Part shown: positions 1 to 10,464 of the stretch, piece by piece
Numbering within the stretch: the stretch's first letter is position 1
Layout: the number at the start of each line of letters is the position of its first letter
Made by a program: the position numbers and the translations under genes
The notes under the pieces: generated by a model
Told to the model about the DNA's origin: nothing
Databases searched by the model: none
The model's input: the letters and a program-made list of their open reading frames with translations, nothing else
Source: Balanoglossus misakiensis
Lineage: Eukaryota > Hemichordata
Direction: 5' to 3'
NCBI GenBank assembly: GCA_040954595.2
Contig: CM082590.2
Span: 5,208,001-5,272,000, forward strand
Length of the DNA: 64,000 bases

Positions 1-29
1 TAGGAAAGTAAGAAAACATGTCGTTTAAG

Positions 30-570
30 GCTTGTTATTTTCAGAGACGGTTAAGAACATGATGGGATATAAATACATACATTTTTTTTAAAGTTGTTAC
101 CTGTACAGTAATGCCAGTAGCTATTGATACAAACTAGGTAATTCATAAATCTTACATGGACATTTTTGTTATATTGCCACTTTATTTTTGGCACACCAGT
201 TGATTTATTCTTGAAGATTTCACATAAGGTCTTCAATATGTTTTAGAGTAATGATTGGCGATCTCCAAACAGGGTACACTTTTAAGATCGACCTACTCCA
301 AGTGTGTAAAATCTGATTTAATAACATGCATCCACTGTTCATGTAATACATGGGCAAGTTTAAATTAGGGACCAGTGTTTATCACTTACCTTAGCTTCAT
401 TTCTCTTCATGATTGCATTGGTTCATTTCCTGTAGATTATTGTGCATGTTACAACAGATTGACTTCAAAAGTACTGCATTTTAAAGTCGCCAGTACTTAG
501 GAAGTACACCTATTGGACAGCACTTTAAACCACTGCATCTTCTTCAAAACATGTATGTATTTATTGAGTG
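30..570 (+). repeat. Long direct repeat, left copy (~540 bp)
   Basis: This segment matches 4454-4991 in the same orientation, base for base over most of its length. Both copies run from GCTTGTTATTTTCAGAGAC to TTTATTGAGTG. The first ~150 bp also recur at 3415-3560 (+) and, inverted, at 3920-4085, so part of it is a dispersed module. After base 570 this copy runs on into AT-rich sequence, while the right copy is followed at once by a LINE fragment. No coding potential is seen. Confidence 0.85.
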
Positions 571-617
571 CATGTTAGTGTGTGTCAGTGTTATGATAAT
601 ATTAATAATAATTATAA

Positions 618-1000
618 TGTTACAAAGATGTTATAAATAAATAAGTACATTGAAAATAATCTGTTGAAAAGTATACGTATTACATTACAACATTACAAAT
701 ATTAAATAAGTGACTTAATAATAATGCTTTTCAAAAAGATATGTTACAGAGACATTATAAATAAATAAGTACTTTGAAAATGATCTGTTGAAACGTATAC
801 ATATTACATTATAACATATTACAAATATTAAATAAGCGACTTAATAGTAATGTTTTTCAAAAAGATATGTTACAGAGACATTATAAATAAATAAGTACAT
901 TGAAAATGATCTGTCGAAAAGTATAAATTCTACAATACAACATATTACAAATATTAAATAAGTTCAAAAAGATATATTACAAAGACATTTAATATGTAAG
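618..1000 (+). repeat. Minisatellite, ~126-bp period, three copies
   Basis: Three tandem copies begin at about 618, 743 and 869 with TTACARAGAYRTTATAAAT. Each contains AAATAAGTAC, a GAAAA-type spacer, TATTACA and a TTTTCAAAAAGATATG end. The last copy is partly deleted. The sequence is AT-rich and non-coding. Confidence 0.8.
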
Positions 1001-1019
1001 AATACGTGTGTGTATATGT

Positions 1020-2304
1020 GTGTTTGTTAGTTTGTCTTTGAAGTTGCTTTTTCTCTCTTATCTACCCTATTAATTCTGTCCTTTCTTATTCTTAATTGAC
1101 GTATGGACACGGTGGCAAATTTGTTTGGTTGAGAATTCCGCCATTTCATCAGCCAAAGTTGGGTTGTCTTCTTGTACTTTTCAACATCTTTGCTGCTAAC
1201 TTTACCAACTGCTATCTCTTCTGCAAACATTTCTTTAAGGGCTTGCTAAAAGTGCGACGGCCGTGTTTAATACTTTGGCCTGAAGTTTGACTTATATTGT
1301 CCCCCCCCCCCCCTGTACCAGGGCTGCCAGTCATCTCCACACCACCCTCATCTGTATTGTCAACAAAAGGCCTTTTGGATATGGTCAGTTTTGAAAACAA
1401 CTGATATGGGTGGTGGTCAATGCTGGGTGGTTACTATGCTTCCCACTGAACTCTCATCATTTTCATATTGCTCAGTTGCAACACAATTCACGCGTTGAAT
1501 AGGTAACACTCGCAGATTCCTGCACACCTTTTGTCATGGCATAAAAAGATGCCTGTGTGTGGGAACTATGTGCCATGTGTGACGTGAGGGGCACTGCAAG
1601 ATCAGGATCGTTCAGCAAAACGTATGTAACGATAGATTTGCGTAAAATTGTTGTGGTCAGTTCTTTTGAAATGACATCCACGAATCGTCAGGCAGCTCTC
1701 AGCGCTTTCGCGAACAAACTCGAGTTAAAATCCCCGCCATGATGCATCCTGAACAACCTGGTAGAGTTATCATTCCCCCTCCCCCTCACAAAAGGGTAAT
1801 ACGTGTTCAATATACATCATAGCCAGTTTATACAGTGTAGACGAGAAAACAATTCTCGTGGGCCCTGATGTTGCTGAAGTTTTATTTGCCGCAATAGTCA
1901 CAACCAACCTCTTGTCAGTCTCTTTGGCTGCTCTAACATCCCCAACTGTTAAGTTTTTTATAGGCACAATTTCTTTGCGCATTGTCTAGGACTAGTTGCA
2001 CTATAATGTGGCCTGACATTAAACAAAAATCTTCTCGTGAAACGTGTGGTCTGCCCTCCCCCACACAGCTAAACTCCACAAAAGCCTTGTTGGCGTGGAT
2101 CACCACTTCGCACATCTCATAGGATGAAATCTCCTCAGGAGTCAAGATCTTCTCCTGTTCTGCATCCTGAAAAACACTTCCCCTTAATTTTACTTCTTTT
2201 GTCAGACTCTGAGCCCAACGGCTACACTGATCTATCACACCAGTTTGTTTATTTCTTAGGCTTTCACTCTGATTGTTCAATATGTTGATTTTTTTAATAT
2301 ACAC
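1020..2304 (-). pseudogene. Decayed tyrosine-recombinase-like (Crypton-type) gene remnant
   Basis: Three minus-strand blocks line up in order. The first (2304-1990) ends in a box-I-like LVLDNAQR. The second (1965-1790) starts KNLTVGDVRAAKE and runs to a MYIEHVLP block. The third (1740-1472) contains LRKSIVTYVLL followed by TSHMAHSSHTQASFYAMT, which resembles the C-terminal H-x-x-R/H ... Tyr region of tyrosine recombinases with YA as the candidate nucleophile site. A fourth block (1230-1030), FAEEIAVGKVSSKDVEKYK, may be the C-terminal extension common in such animal genes. Frameshifts near 1985 and 1788 and an in-frame stop near 1695 break it, so it cannot make a full protein. The family call is from remembered motif patterns and is moderately sure. 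Confidence 0.55.
1301..1313. repeat. Poly-C tract
   Basis: An uninterrupted run of about 13 C interrupts the recombinase remnant. Similar C or G runs occur near 12720, 22271, 23093, 23637, 26917 and 27298. Confidence 0.9.
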
Positions 2305-2554
2305 TTTGCTTTTTTAAGATTATTTTTTTATTTTAAGCATTTCAAAGATGAAACTTTGGGTAGACCATTATGAGATGTTATAGAATATTGAAAAGTTTAC
2401 ACTTTTAAGATTGGACACCATTAAATATTTCAAATAATGCTGCAAAATAGACTGAAATAACTCCCATTGACTTAACATGTATAAAAACAAAAGACTAAGT
2501 TTTTGGGGACACTTGGAGATTTTTTTATGTTGAAAACTCGGCGAAAAACGGGTT

Positions 2555-2925
2555 GTTTTATGCTTATTCTAACGAATATCTTAAAATCCAATATATGGTT
2601 TTTAAGCTCAGATTCTGGGCTCTCTAACCCTGGCAACTGTTTTCCAAAAATCATAGAAATAAAATCAGAGAGCCAACGATTAAAATTTGTTACGATCATA
2701 TTTTGCACTCACTTCCGGGTTTCGGCGAATTGCAGACAAATACTTTTTATAAAAGGCTTCGTTTTATGCTTATTCTAACAATTATCTAACAATCCAATAT
2801 ATGGTTTTAAAGCTTAGAATCTTGGCTCTCTAACCGCTGAAACCGTTTTTCAAAAATCGTAGAATTGAAATCAGGGAGCCAACGATTACAATTTGTTATG
2901 GTCTTTTTTCGTGTGTAGGGTTAGG
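2555..2925 (+). repeat. Two-copy tandem duplication, ~206-bp period
   Basis: GTTTTATGCTTATTCTAAC begins at about 2555 and again at 2761. Both copies go on through AATCCAATATATGGTTTT, TTGGCTCTCTAACC-like and GAGCCAACGATTA blocks with scattered mismatches. The second copy stops near 2920. Short open frames here are incidental. Confidence 0.8.
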
Positions 2926-2989
2926 TACTTATGGATTTTGGCGACAGGCAAAATCCTCACATTTTTTAGGTTAAGTTTACATCACTTCT

Positions 2990-3270
2990 GACTCACTTAG
3001 AGTGGGCCGTTCTTTAAAGTGTAACGTGTTTTGAAATCGTCAATTACTGCTCTAAAACATGTTAAAGACTCGAGTTGGTATCTTTTAGAATAAATTAATA
3101 GGTTTACTAAAAATAAAGTGATGTTTAAGTGATTCTTTTGTTTTTATGCATGTTAAAGAATAGGACAAATTATAATATTTGTGACCCTATCCTGATTTGT
3201 ACAATGAAAGTAGCTTGAGTACTGTTTTTTTCAGGATGTATAGACATTTGAATTCTCTATGCTATAGTAC
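2990..3270 (+). repeat. Direct repeat of 4198-4440
   Basis: The block starting TTAGAGTGGGCC and running through GTTTTGAAATCGTCAA, GCTCTAAAACAT and GTGATTCTTTTGTTTTTAT is repeated in the same orientation at 4206-4430. The two copies flank the large inverted repeat 3291-4195 on either side, as expected if that structure lies inside a duplicated element. Confidence 0.8.
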
Positions 3271-3290
3271 ATTATTTTTTTTAATGCAGA

Positions 3291-4195
3291 CAAGAAGTTA
3301 TAAAACTGTAATTATGAAAAATAATGTCAGTGCCCCATAGGCTTTACACTGTAGACAACAGGGTGTCATAGGTTAAAATTTTGGAAAGTAAGAAAACATG
3401 TTGTTTAAACCTTGTTATTTTCAGAATGTGTAAAGAACATGATGGGATACTCCATACATTTTTTTTAAAGTTGTTACATGTACAGCAATGCCAGTAGCTA
3501 TTGAGTCAAAATAGGTAATTCATATATCTCACAATGACATTTTGGTTATATTGCCATGTGTTTGCAAAGTTGCTATAAACACTTAGCATTGTCCAATTTA
3601 AAAACAATTTTCTGTTTTGAAAAGGGTATAAAAAACTACATAACAGATTGAAGAATCAAATTGATAGTGTTAGGAATAAGGAAACCGCATTGTTCCAAGA
3701 AAGGCGCTGTCAATCGACAAAGTAGACAATGCTGTTTGACCCCTTTAACAGCATATATTATCACCCAAAATTGACATTGTTTGTACCACTGTGGTTTCTT
3801 ATTTATTCAGCAATGAAGTTCACACTTTAACAATATTTTAAATACATATTGTTCTTTATAATACATATGAAACAGTTTTAAAATCGGATGATTCTAAGTG
3901 TTTAAACCAACTTTGCAAACATATATTGCAATATAACAAAAATGTCATTGTCAGATTTATGAATTGCCTATTTTGATTCAATACCTATTGGCATTACTCT
4001 TCATGTAACAACTTTAAAAAACATGTATGGAGTATCCCATCATGTTCTTAACACATTCTGAAAATAACAAGCATTAAACAACATGTTTTCTTACTTTCCT
4101 AAATTTTTACCTATGACACCCTGTTTTCTATATTGTAAAGCCTATTGTTCACTAACATTTTGTTTCATAATTATACTTTTATAACTTCTTGTCTA
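3291..4195. repeat. Large imperfect inverted repeat (~300-bp arms, ~290-bp spacer)
   Basis: The left arm (3291-3600) reads GACAAGAAGTTATAAAACT, then AGGCTTTACA, then GGGTGTCATAGGTTAAAAT. It returns as its reverse complement in the right arm (3890-4195), reading ACCTATGACACCCTGTTTTC and ending in AAGTTATAAAAG on the other strand. The arms carry the same ~150-bp module found at 30-180 and 4454-4610. The central spacer shows no recognisable gene. This may be a foldback element or a head-to-head insertion of one module. Confidence 0.8.
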
Positions 4196-4453
4196 CATTG
4201 TCTCATTTAGAGTGGGCCGATCTTTAAAGTGTAATCTGTTTTGAAATCGTCAACTACGGCTCTAAAACATATTGAAGACCTGATGTGGTATCCTTAAGAA
4301 TACATTAATATTTGTGCCAACAAAAAAAGTGATGTGTAAGTGATTCTTTTGTTTTTATTCATGTTAAAGAATAGTACAAATGATAAAATATAAGACCCTA
4401 CCCTAAGATGTACAATAAAGGAGATTAAGTACTGATTTTTTCATGAATAATAA

Positions 4454-4991
4454 GCTTGTTATTTTCAGAGACTGTTAAGATCATGATGGGATACTACATA
4501 CATTTTTTTAAAGTTGTTACGTGTACAGTAATGCCAGTAGCTATTGATACAAACTAGGTAATTCATAAATCTCACATGGACATTTTTGTTATATTGCCAC
4601 TTTATTTTTGGCACACCAGTTGATTTATTCTTGAAGATTACACATTGGGTCTTGAATATGTTTTAGAGTAATAATTAGCGATCTCCAAACAGGGTACACT
4701 TTTAAGATCGACCTACTCCAAGTGTGTTAAATCTGATTTAATAACATGCATCCACTGTTCATGTAATACATGGGCAAGTTTAAATTAGGGACCAGTGTTT
4801 ATCACTTACCCTTAGCTTCATTTCTCTTCATGATTGCATTGGTTCATTTCCTGTAGATTATTGTGCATGTTACAACAGATTGACTTCAAAAGTACTGCAT
4901 TTTAAAGTCGCCAGTACTTAGGAAGTACACCTATTGGGCAGCACTTTAAACCACTGCATCTTCTTCAAAACATGTATGTATTTATTGAGTG
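4454..4991 (+). repeat. Long direct repeat, right copy (~540 bp)
   Basis: Same-orientation copy of 30-570, with a few substitutions and one- or two-base indels. Its last shared bases are TTTATTGAGTG, and LINE sequence begins immediately after, which fixes the LINE's 5' junction. Confidence 0.85.
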
Positions 4992-4992
4992 A

Positions 4993-5936
4993 TTGGCTAA
5001 TCAAGCTAACAAGGCGTTGACCCTGCTGTCAGTTGCCAGGTGGAAACTAGAGTATTTGCAATTTGAATGTCACTTCAAGGTGTTTGATGCCATGATCTTA
5101 CCCATTCTCTGTTATGGATCGGAGATTTGGGGTTTTCAGTTTTATGACATCTTAGAAAAAGGCAAAGAACGTGGTGCAAGATTTTTCTAGGTGTGCCAAG
5201 GAGCACTACCAATGAAGCTGTAATTGGAGAATGTGGGCGGTTGCCAGTGTATGTTCACACAATGAAACGTTGTATTCGTTACTGGGTGAAACTTTTTGAG
5301 ATGCCACAGGAAAGACTCCCTAGGCAAGCATATTTAATGCTATGTAATCTTGACCGTTTAGGCCGTCACACTTGGGCAACATCGGTGAAACACATTTTAT
5401 TTTTGTATGGGTTCGGGCACGCCTGGATTTCCCAGGAAATAGGCAATAAGCGTTTGTTCCTTTCAGCATTTGAGACAAGAATTTCAGATATTTTGAAGCA
5501 ACAATGGAAGTCCCACTGTTCGTCCAAAACCAAACTCCGTACATACACACTTTTTAAATCATTGTTACAGCCTGAAAAATATCTCAATGTCAACTGTACA
5601 CGAAATGTCAAACAAATTTTTGCATGTTTTCGCTGTTCTGCCCTTCCTCTTGCAATAGAGGAGGAAAGACATCTGAACGTGGACGTTTCAGAGAGACACT
5701 GTAGGCTATGCTCTGGTGAACAAATAGAAGACGAGTATCACTTTTTACTTGTTTGCCCCTTATATGATAATCTTAGAAAACAATATATTGGTGACATTAA
5801 GAATCCTCACTTCCAAATGGTTGTAAACTTCATGAGTGCATCAGAATCCTCCAAGATTCTTTCGCTATGTAATTATGTTTACAATGCTTTTAAACTTAGA
5901 GAAACTGTGTTAAAAAACCATGAATCCATACAATAA
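4993..5936 (+). pseudogene. LINE reverse-transcriptase ORF, C-terminal part, one frameshift
   Basis: The first block (4993-5180) encodes the end of the RT domain, including MILPILCYGSEIWGF, the usual YGxExWG block of LINE ORF2 proteins. At about 5180 the frame shifts by one base. The second block (5193-5936, 247 residues to a TAA stop) holds the connector region and near its end a zinc-knuckle-like CRLC...DEYHFLLVCPLY motif (Cys-x2-Cys, then His and Cys). The catalytic part of RT and any endonuclease are missing upstream, so the copy is dead. It is unrelated to the host genes nearby. Confidence 0.8.
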
Positions 5937-6133
5937 GCTGTTAAGTTTCTCACTTTGTATCCTGAGTATGTAATTCCACACATTTGCTTTTTGATGTTGT
6001 CACTTGTACTATTTAAGTACATGTATTATTTAATTCATTTTTGTACAATCTTCTTATTACCTTTATACCCCCGTGCTTATGGGCTGGAGGCCTTGGAAAG
6101 CAATAAACGTGCACTGTTGTGCACCTGAACTGA

Positions 6134-6152
6134 ACAACAACAACAACAACCA
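6134..6152 (+). repeat. (AAC)n microsatellite, LINE tail
   Basis: Six AAC units directly follow the LINE 3'UTR and pass into a looser CAAAC/CAATC stretch to about 6180. This probably descends from the retrotransposon tail. Confidence 0.85.
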
Positions 6153-6400
6153 GACAAACAAACAATCAATCAACAACAAAAACATAATTATTCACCCCAG
6201 GAAAATCAGTTTAGAGCCAAAAGTACTATTTCTTCTCTATAATCAGAAAAGTTGTTTGTACTTAGTTGAGTCATCAGCCTTTCTATTCTGTTTTAGAAAA
6301 CGAAAACATACGAGCATGTTTTCCCATTCTGAGCGTTTTTGGCCTTTAAATTTTCATCATTGCTGGTGCTGGACATACACTGAATAAATTCAGACGTTAC

Positions 6401-6811
6401 CTGCATCTGCAGTGCAGTTCTTCGTCCCTGCCTGAGCAGCAGTGGTACCAAAATCAGCACAGGCCATGTTGTTGGTGACGTCATCATCCGTCACTGTGAT
6501 TGAACCACAGACTTTGGTGTAGGCATCGCAGTTAGTAGCGTCGAGGGTAAGTGACGCCACTAGATAAGCGTAGCTTCCGGACACCGTTACTGCTGTCCCA
6601 TCAGGTGCATTTGTCCCAGTCGCGGTCACTTCGGTTGATTTCGTGGAGCCATTGGCATTGCTGAAATACACTTTGACGTCACTAGGCGACCCCCCATTTC
6701 CAGTTACTGTATATGCCAATGTGAAAGTGGTGGAGACGGATTCTCCAACGCGGAATATCCCACTTGCAGGAGCAGGCGATGTTACCGTCAATGTCGAAGC
6801 AGCAATATCAT
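6401..6811 (-). CDS. Exon B of the tandem-domain gene (411 nt, phase 1-1)
   Basis: The acceptor is CTTTTTAG ending at 6812 and the donor GTAACG begins at 6400. The 137 codons align with exon A through TTFTLAYTVTG, VKVYFSNANGSTKS, NCDAYTKVC, SITVTDDDVTNNMACADFG and AGTKNC. It differs from exon A by a few short indels in the loop before the first cysteine. The donor GTAACG is a weaker form than that of exon A. Confidence 0.7.
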
Positions 6812-8140
6812 CTAAAAAGGAAGACACGGTGTTGCTCAGTTACTTTGCACTTTCATTTGTGTTTCAAATTTAAATGGAGAAAGTCTCTCTCTCTCGCCGC
6901 CATCGTACTGATTTGCACTGGTTTGGTCTGAGGGTCTCCTCATATAGGCCCTACTGATTAACACACACTTGGCAGTCTAACAGGCCTGGGAGCCAGGATT
7001 CTAGGCACCCTGGAAATCAAACCAGTTTCAACCGACTTGGCAGTGTTAGGGTTAATTAAAGGGACAAAATCACTCTCTCGCTGCCCTTTTTCCATTAATT
7101 ATGTTTGATACACCGTTTATGTTATTCTATATGTGGATATATAGTGAATCAACGTTCGCACACATCTTCCATCCCGTTTGTAGGATATGGGAGTAAAAAT
7201 CTCGCCAAAATGAATAAATAGCAGATACCGATTATTCATTTTGGCGAGTTGTTCACTCTTATGTCTATAAGTGGGATGAAAGTTGTGTGTGATTGAAAAT
7301 TGATTCGCTATAACCACATTGTATAATTACATTAACATTGTCTGCTATCAAACATAATTAATGGCAAACGGGCAGCGAGAGGGGGCTTTGTCCCTTTAAT
7401 GTGCATGCATGTCACCACCGTCCAATAACAATCAGATACGATAAAGGAATATTCATGTTTTCCAAACATTCTGCAGTTATGTAAATGTATTTCTTAGAGA
7501 CAATTGAGCTTATTTTGTCTGTTAGTATATTAAGATAACATTCATGACTAATTGCCAAAAAATTAAAGAAAGCTCAGTACAGTCAGAAATTCAGGCAATT
7601 TTAAAAAAAGAAAGTGAAATATTTCAATGAAAAAGAAAACTATAATGTCTCAGTGGAGTACATTTACATCCATTTGTTTTAGTGGCCAGATCACGTGATT
7701 GATAGTAAAGAATAGTTCCGCAATAATTTAATACTCACTACAGATTTTGGTGCCGGCTTTGTCAGCGCCAGCGCCAAAGTCAACACACGCCTCGTTGTTG
7801 GTGGCGTCATCATCCGTCACTGTGATGGCAGCACACAGTTTGGTGTATGCGGCACAGTTAGCGGTGTAGAGTATTAGCGAAGCCGTGAGGTCCCGGAAAC
7901 TCCCAGAAGCTCCATATTGTATAGTGCCGCGCGGTGCATCCATACCACCTGCCGTGACTTCACCCGACTTTGTTGAGCCGTCAGCGTTGCTGAAGTAGAT
8001 CTTCACAGCGCTAGGTGTTGCTCCAGCCCCTGTTACAGTATATGCAAGTGTAAAGGTGGTAAATACACCCGTCCCATCTGTAAATCCACCTGTTATTGGG
8101 TCTGGTACGGTTACCGTTAATGTTGTCGCTGCCATGTCAT
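6401..8140 (-). CDS. Partial gene with tandem homologous extracellular-type domains (two exons seen)
   Basis: Two exons, 8140-7739 and 6811-6401, encode clearly homologous domains of 134 and 137 residues. Both begin in phase 1 and end in phase 1, so they splice together in frame and the domain can be duplicated as a unit. Each domain shows a TLTVT start, TTFTLAYTVTG, a VKxYFSNAxGSTKS block, and four cysteines placed as NC...YTKxC near the middle and AC...DFG...AGTKxC at the end. The short beta-strand-like segments and paired cysteines suggest a secreted or cell-surface beta-sandwich protein, but I do not recognise the family. The first and last exons are not found in the window, so the gene is partial. 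A TTAA foldback element lies in the intron between them. Confidence 0.65.
7056..7399. mobile_element. TTAA-flanked foldback MITE, copy 1 (344 bp)
   Basis: It starts TTAAAGGGACAAAATC and ends in the near reverse complement CTTTGTCCCTTTAA. The whole element is an imperfect palindrome: each half carries TTAATTATGTTTGATA, a GTGGATATATAGTGAATCAA block and CATCCC/GGGATG, meeting at an AATGAATAA centre. It has no ORF, so it would need a transposase in trans. TTAA at both ends fits a piggyBac-like insertion site. It lies in the intron between exons A and B. Confidence 0.8.
7739..8140 (-). CDS. Exon A of the tandem-domain gene (402 nt, phase 1-1)
   Basis: The acceptor is TTTCAG ending at 8141 and the donor is GTGAGT beginning at 7738. 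The 134 codons are open throughout. Domain features are TTFTLAYTVTGAGATPS, VKIYFSNADGSTKSGEV, NCAAYTKLC, AITVTDDDATNNEACVDFG and AGTKIC. It is GC-richer than the flanking sequence, as expected for an exon. Confidence 0.7.
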
Positions 8141-9104
8141 CTGAAACACGAAACAAACAACACTGATTTCTACATTTGTACATAATTAAATATTAATTCG
8201 AAATTGATGACGCATTTATTTGTTATTATCACTATTTACTGGTTTGTTCCCACCTGCTTGTGTTTAACAGTGAGGGTATGACGAGTCTTCAGGGTCTATT
8301 TAACTAGTGGAAATACATGGACCGATTTTTATTGTGTGACCGGAACTACTTTCGGGAATTGATCGGCTGGCTGGTACACAGCGTGAACGGTTACGCCCAG
8401 TGATCAGTATACACATGATGACTGACAATGAGGGCAACAGTATACACATGATGACTGACAATGAGGGCAACAGTATACACATGATGACTGACAATGAGGG
8501 CAACAGTGTATTTTTGATGACTGAGGGCGCTGCTAGTCACAACTAAAACAGTCTGCTTTGGTGTGACTGGCAGTCCTAAGGTCATCAAAAATACACTGTT
8601 GCCCGAATATGTCAGTCATCATGTGTTTTATAACACACCAAAAACGGAATTATATCAAGACGGGGCAACAGTACCGGGCAGAAACCGATTGAACTGATGC
8701 CAAAGAGAACAGTTCGAAATTACTAAGGTGACGGCGTATTGACGAATCACGATCGAGGGTTCGCTGCATGGTGTGTTATAATGTTGTTTATTTGATTTAT
8801 TTACCATTTAAAAATTGACAACACATTAAAATACATTGAAACAGTCTTCCTCTGGTGCCTCGATAACACAGAAATTCGTTGAAAACTATATATTAGATAC
8901 AACATGGAGCTATAAGCGAGATACATTCATGCTAAGACTATGACAAATAATCGCAAATCGAAGAGATTGCAAAAGATTAAACAGTTAATTTACCTAATGA
9001 AAATATCTTGACTAAAACTAGTTTCTAAAAATTGATAAAACCTAACACACGAAAAGCCTTACCATGAGACATGGACGGATTGTTTTATTACTTTTTATTA
9101 ATTA
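8141..9104. other. Non-coding stretch with minisatellite and AT-rich sequence
   Basis: Upstream of exon A. Apart from the 31-bp minisatellite and its inverted partner (8403-8640), I see only AT-rich sequence without splice-supported exons or RNA genes. It could be intron or 5' flank of the tandem-domain gene. Confidence 0.5.
8403..8640. repeat. 31-bp minisatellite (about 3 copies) with an inverted partner
   Basis: Three copies of CAGTATACACATGATGACTG plus ACAATGAGGGCAA begin near 8405, 8436 and 8467. From about 8575 the sequence GTCATCAAAAATACACTGTT followed by GTCAGTCATCATGTG returns the end of the array in inverted form, so 8455-8640 can fold into a hairpin around a GCGCTGCTAGTCAC loop region. 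Confidence 0.75.
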
Positions 9105-9514
9105 ATTTACCTTACTGTGGAATTCTGGTCGGTGCAGCATTTGACCAAAATAAAAAGTAAAATTTTGGTGTTACCTGTGACACCTGCTTATCTCATTAAT
9201 TATGTACATATCGAATTCCAGGATAACCAATATGGCTAGAGGTCTGGTTTATGTTGGACATGAACCAGTATGGGGTCAAAAAATTTTGCCGAAATTTTGG
9301 GTGACCTTAGGTGACCCTGACCTACTTTCCCATATCTCGGCATCCAGAGCACATACAGCCTTGGCATTTGGAGGGATGGAACACCTAATGGAGTCTCACA
9401 CTTGACCTCATCCACTGTTATGGTGCGCGAATTCGATGGTTGACCTATGTTGACCTCATTCACGCCATGTGCCAGTTTGGCGAGGGCCCCGCTACTGCTG
9501 CTTGCAGCTATATT
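9105..9514 (+). repeat. Isolated fragment of the A-type array repeat
   Basis: This stretch reproduces the 3' part of an A unit from the 39.8-48.6 kb array: TTACTGTGGAATTCTGGTC, CACCTGTGACACCTGCTTA-like, CTCATTAATTATGTACATA, GACCAGTATGGGGTCAAA-like, the CTTGGCATTTGGAGG block and the terminal GCTGCTTGCAGCTATATT. It is more diverged than units inside the array and has lost one nuclear-receptor half-site (GTGACCCTGACCTAC). It shows that the repeat also exists outside the tandem array and shares the same 3' end. Confidence 0.75.
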
Positions 9515-10134
9515 TTTTTTGCAGTGTATACATACCTGGAATTTGAGCCTGGCATATAGACAGGAAACCGAGTAGGGAAACGAGAGCCAGTGGCAGACAG
9601 AGGGACCTGTGATTGATTGAATGAATGCAAAGAAAAGGAGTGAAACATTACAAACATGCAGCGTCAGACACATCTTGTGTTTCTCTCGTCTGTATTCAAT
9701 ACACGCAATTTGTTCAAGGAAATACCTTCATTAAAGGCCCATTTCTCGATCCCAGGGCAGAACAATGGATTCAAACATGAAAGCCTTTGTCTTAGCACGT
9801 AACTGTTTCTGGAAACAAAAGATTTGACCCACTGTTGAGTAAGGCCTTTAAAGGCACACAAGCTGCATCTTTTGGGATAATTATCATATTTTTTTCAAAC
9901 TGTACAAACATTAGCCCATGCAAATGTACGCACTGAACTATATACAAGTATTAAAATCGCTAAATATGAGTGCTCTTTCCCAACCTAAGAAACGTGTACA
10001 TGGTGATAATATTCTACGTGGTAGAAGTTGATTGCGTGAAGGAATACAAAGGGACCCGCTGGCAACGTAAGTGGAATGGCATAAGGCGTAAGTACCGGAG
10101 GTTTTGTGAGTCCTTTACCGCTCCGATCCCCATA
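9515..10134. other. No recognisable gene
   Basis: Short open frames occur on both strands, but none has domain-like sequence or consistent splice sites. I see no repeats beyond those at the edges. Confidence 0.4.
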
Positions 10135-10464
10135 TTAAAGGGACAAAGTCTCTGTCTCACTTAATTATGTTTGATTCAAGACACTGTTTATGTTATTCTA
10201 CATGTGGATATATAGCGAATCAATGTTCGACCACACACAACTTTCATCCCGTTTTTAGGATAAAGGCGTAAAAATGTAGCCAAAATGAATAAATGGTAAA
10301 CACCGATATTCATTTAGGCGAGTTTGTGTCTACAAGTTGGATTGAAGTTGTATGTGGTTGAACGTTGATTAACTATATATCCACATGTAGAATAACATAA
10401 ACAGTGTCTCTTATCAAATATTATTAATGGAAAAAGGGCAGCGAGAGAGACTTTGTCCCTTTAA
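10135..10464. mobile_element. TTAA-flanked foldback MITE, copy 2 (330 bp)
   Basis: The ends read TTAAAGGGACAAAGTCTC and GAGACTTTGTCCCTTTAA, an exact inverted pair. The interior is the same two-armed palindrome as copy 1 (GTGGATATATAGCGAATCAA on the left, TTGATTAACTATATATCCAC on the right) around an AATGAATAAATGG centre. This is the shortest intact copy and has the best-matched ends. Confidence 0.85.

Larger units (their letters stand above)
4992..6155 (+). mobile_element. 5'-truncated LINE (non-LTR retrotransposon), 3' end
   Basis: The element starts inside the last part of the reverse-transcriptase ORF and ends with a short 3'UTR, an AATAAA at about 6101 and a simple (AAC)n tail at 6134-6152. 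A 5' truncation with a simple-repeat tail is the normal product of target-primed reverse transcription. The coding part is broken by one frameshift and described separately. I cannot assign a clade from this much sequence, though the C-terminal layout is of the CR1/L2/jockey kind. No target-site duplication is obvious. Confidence 0.8.
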
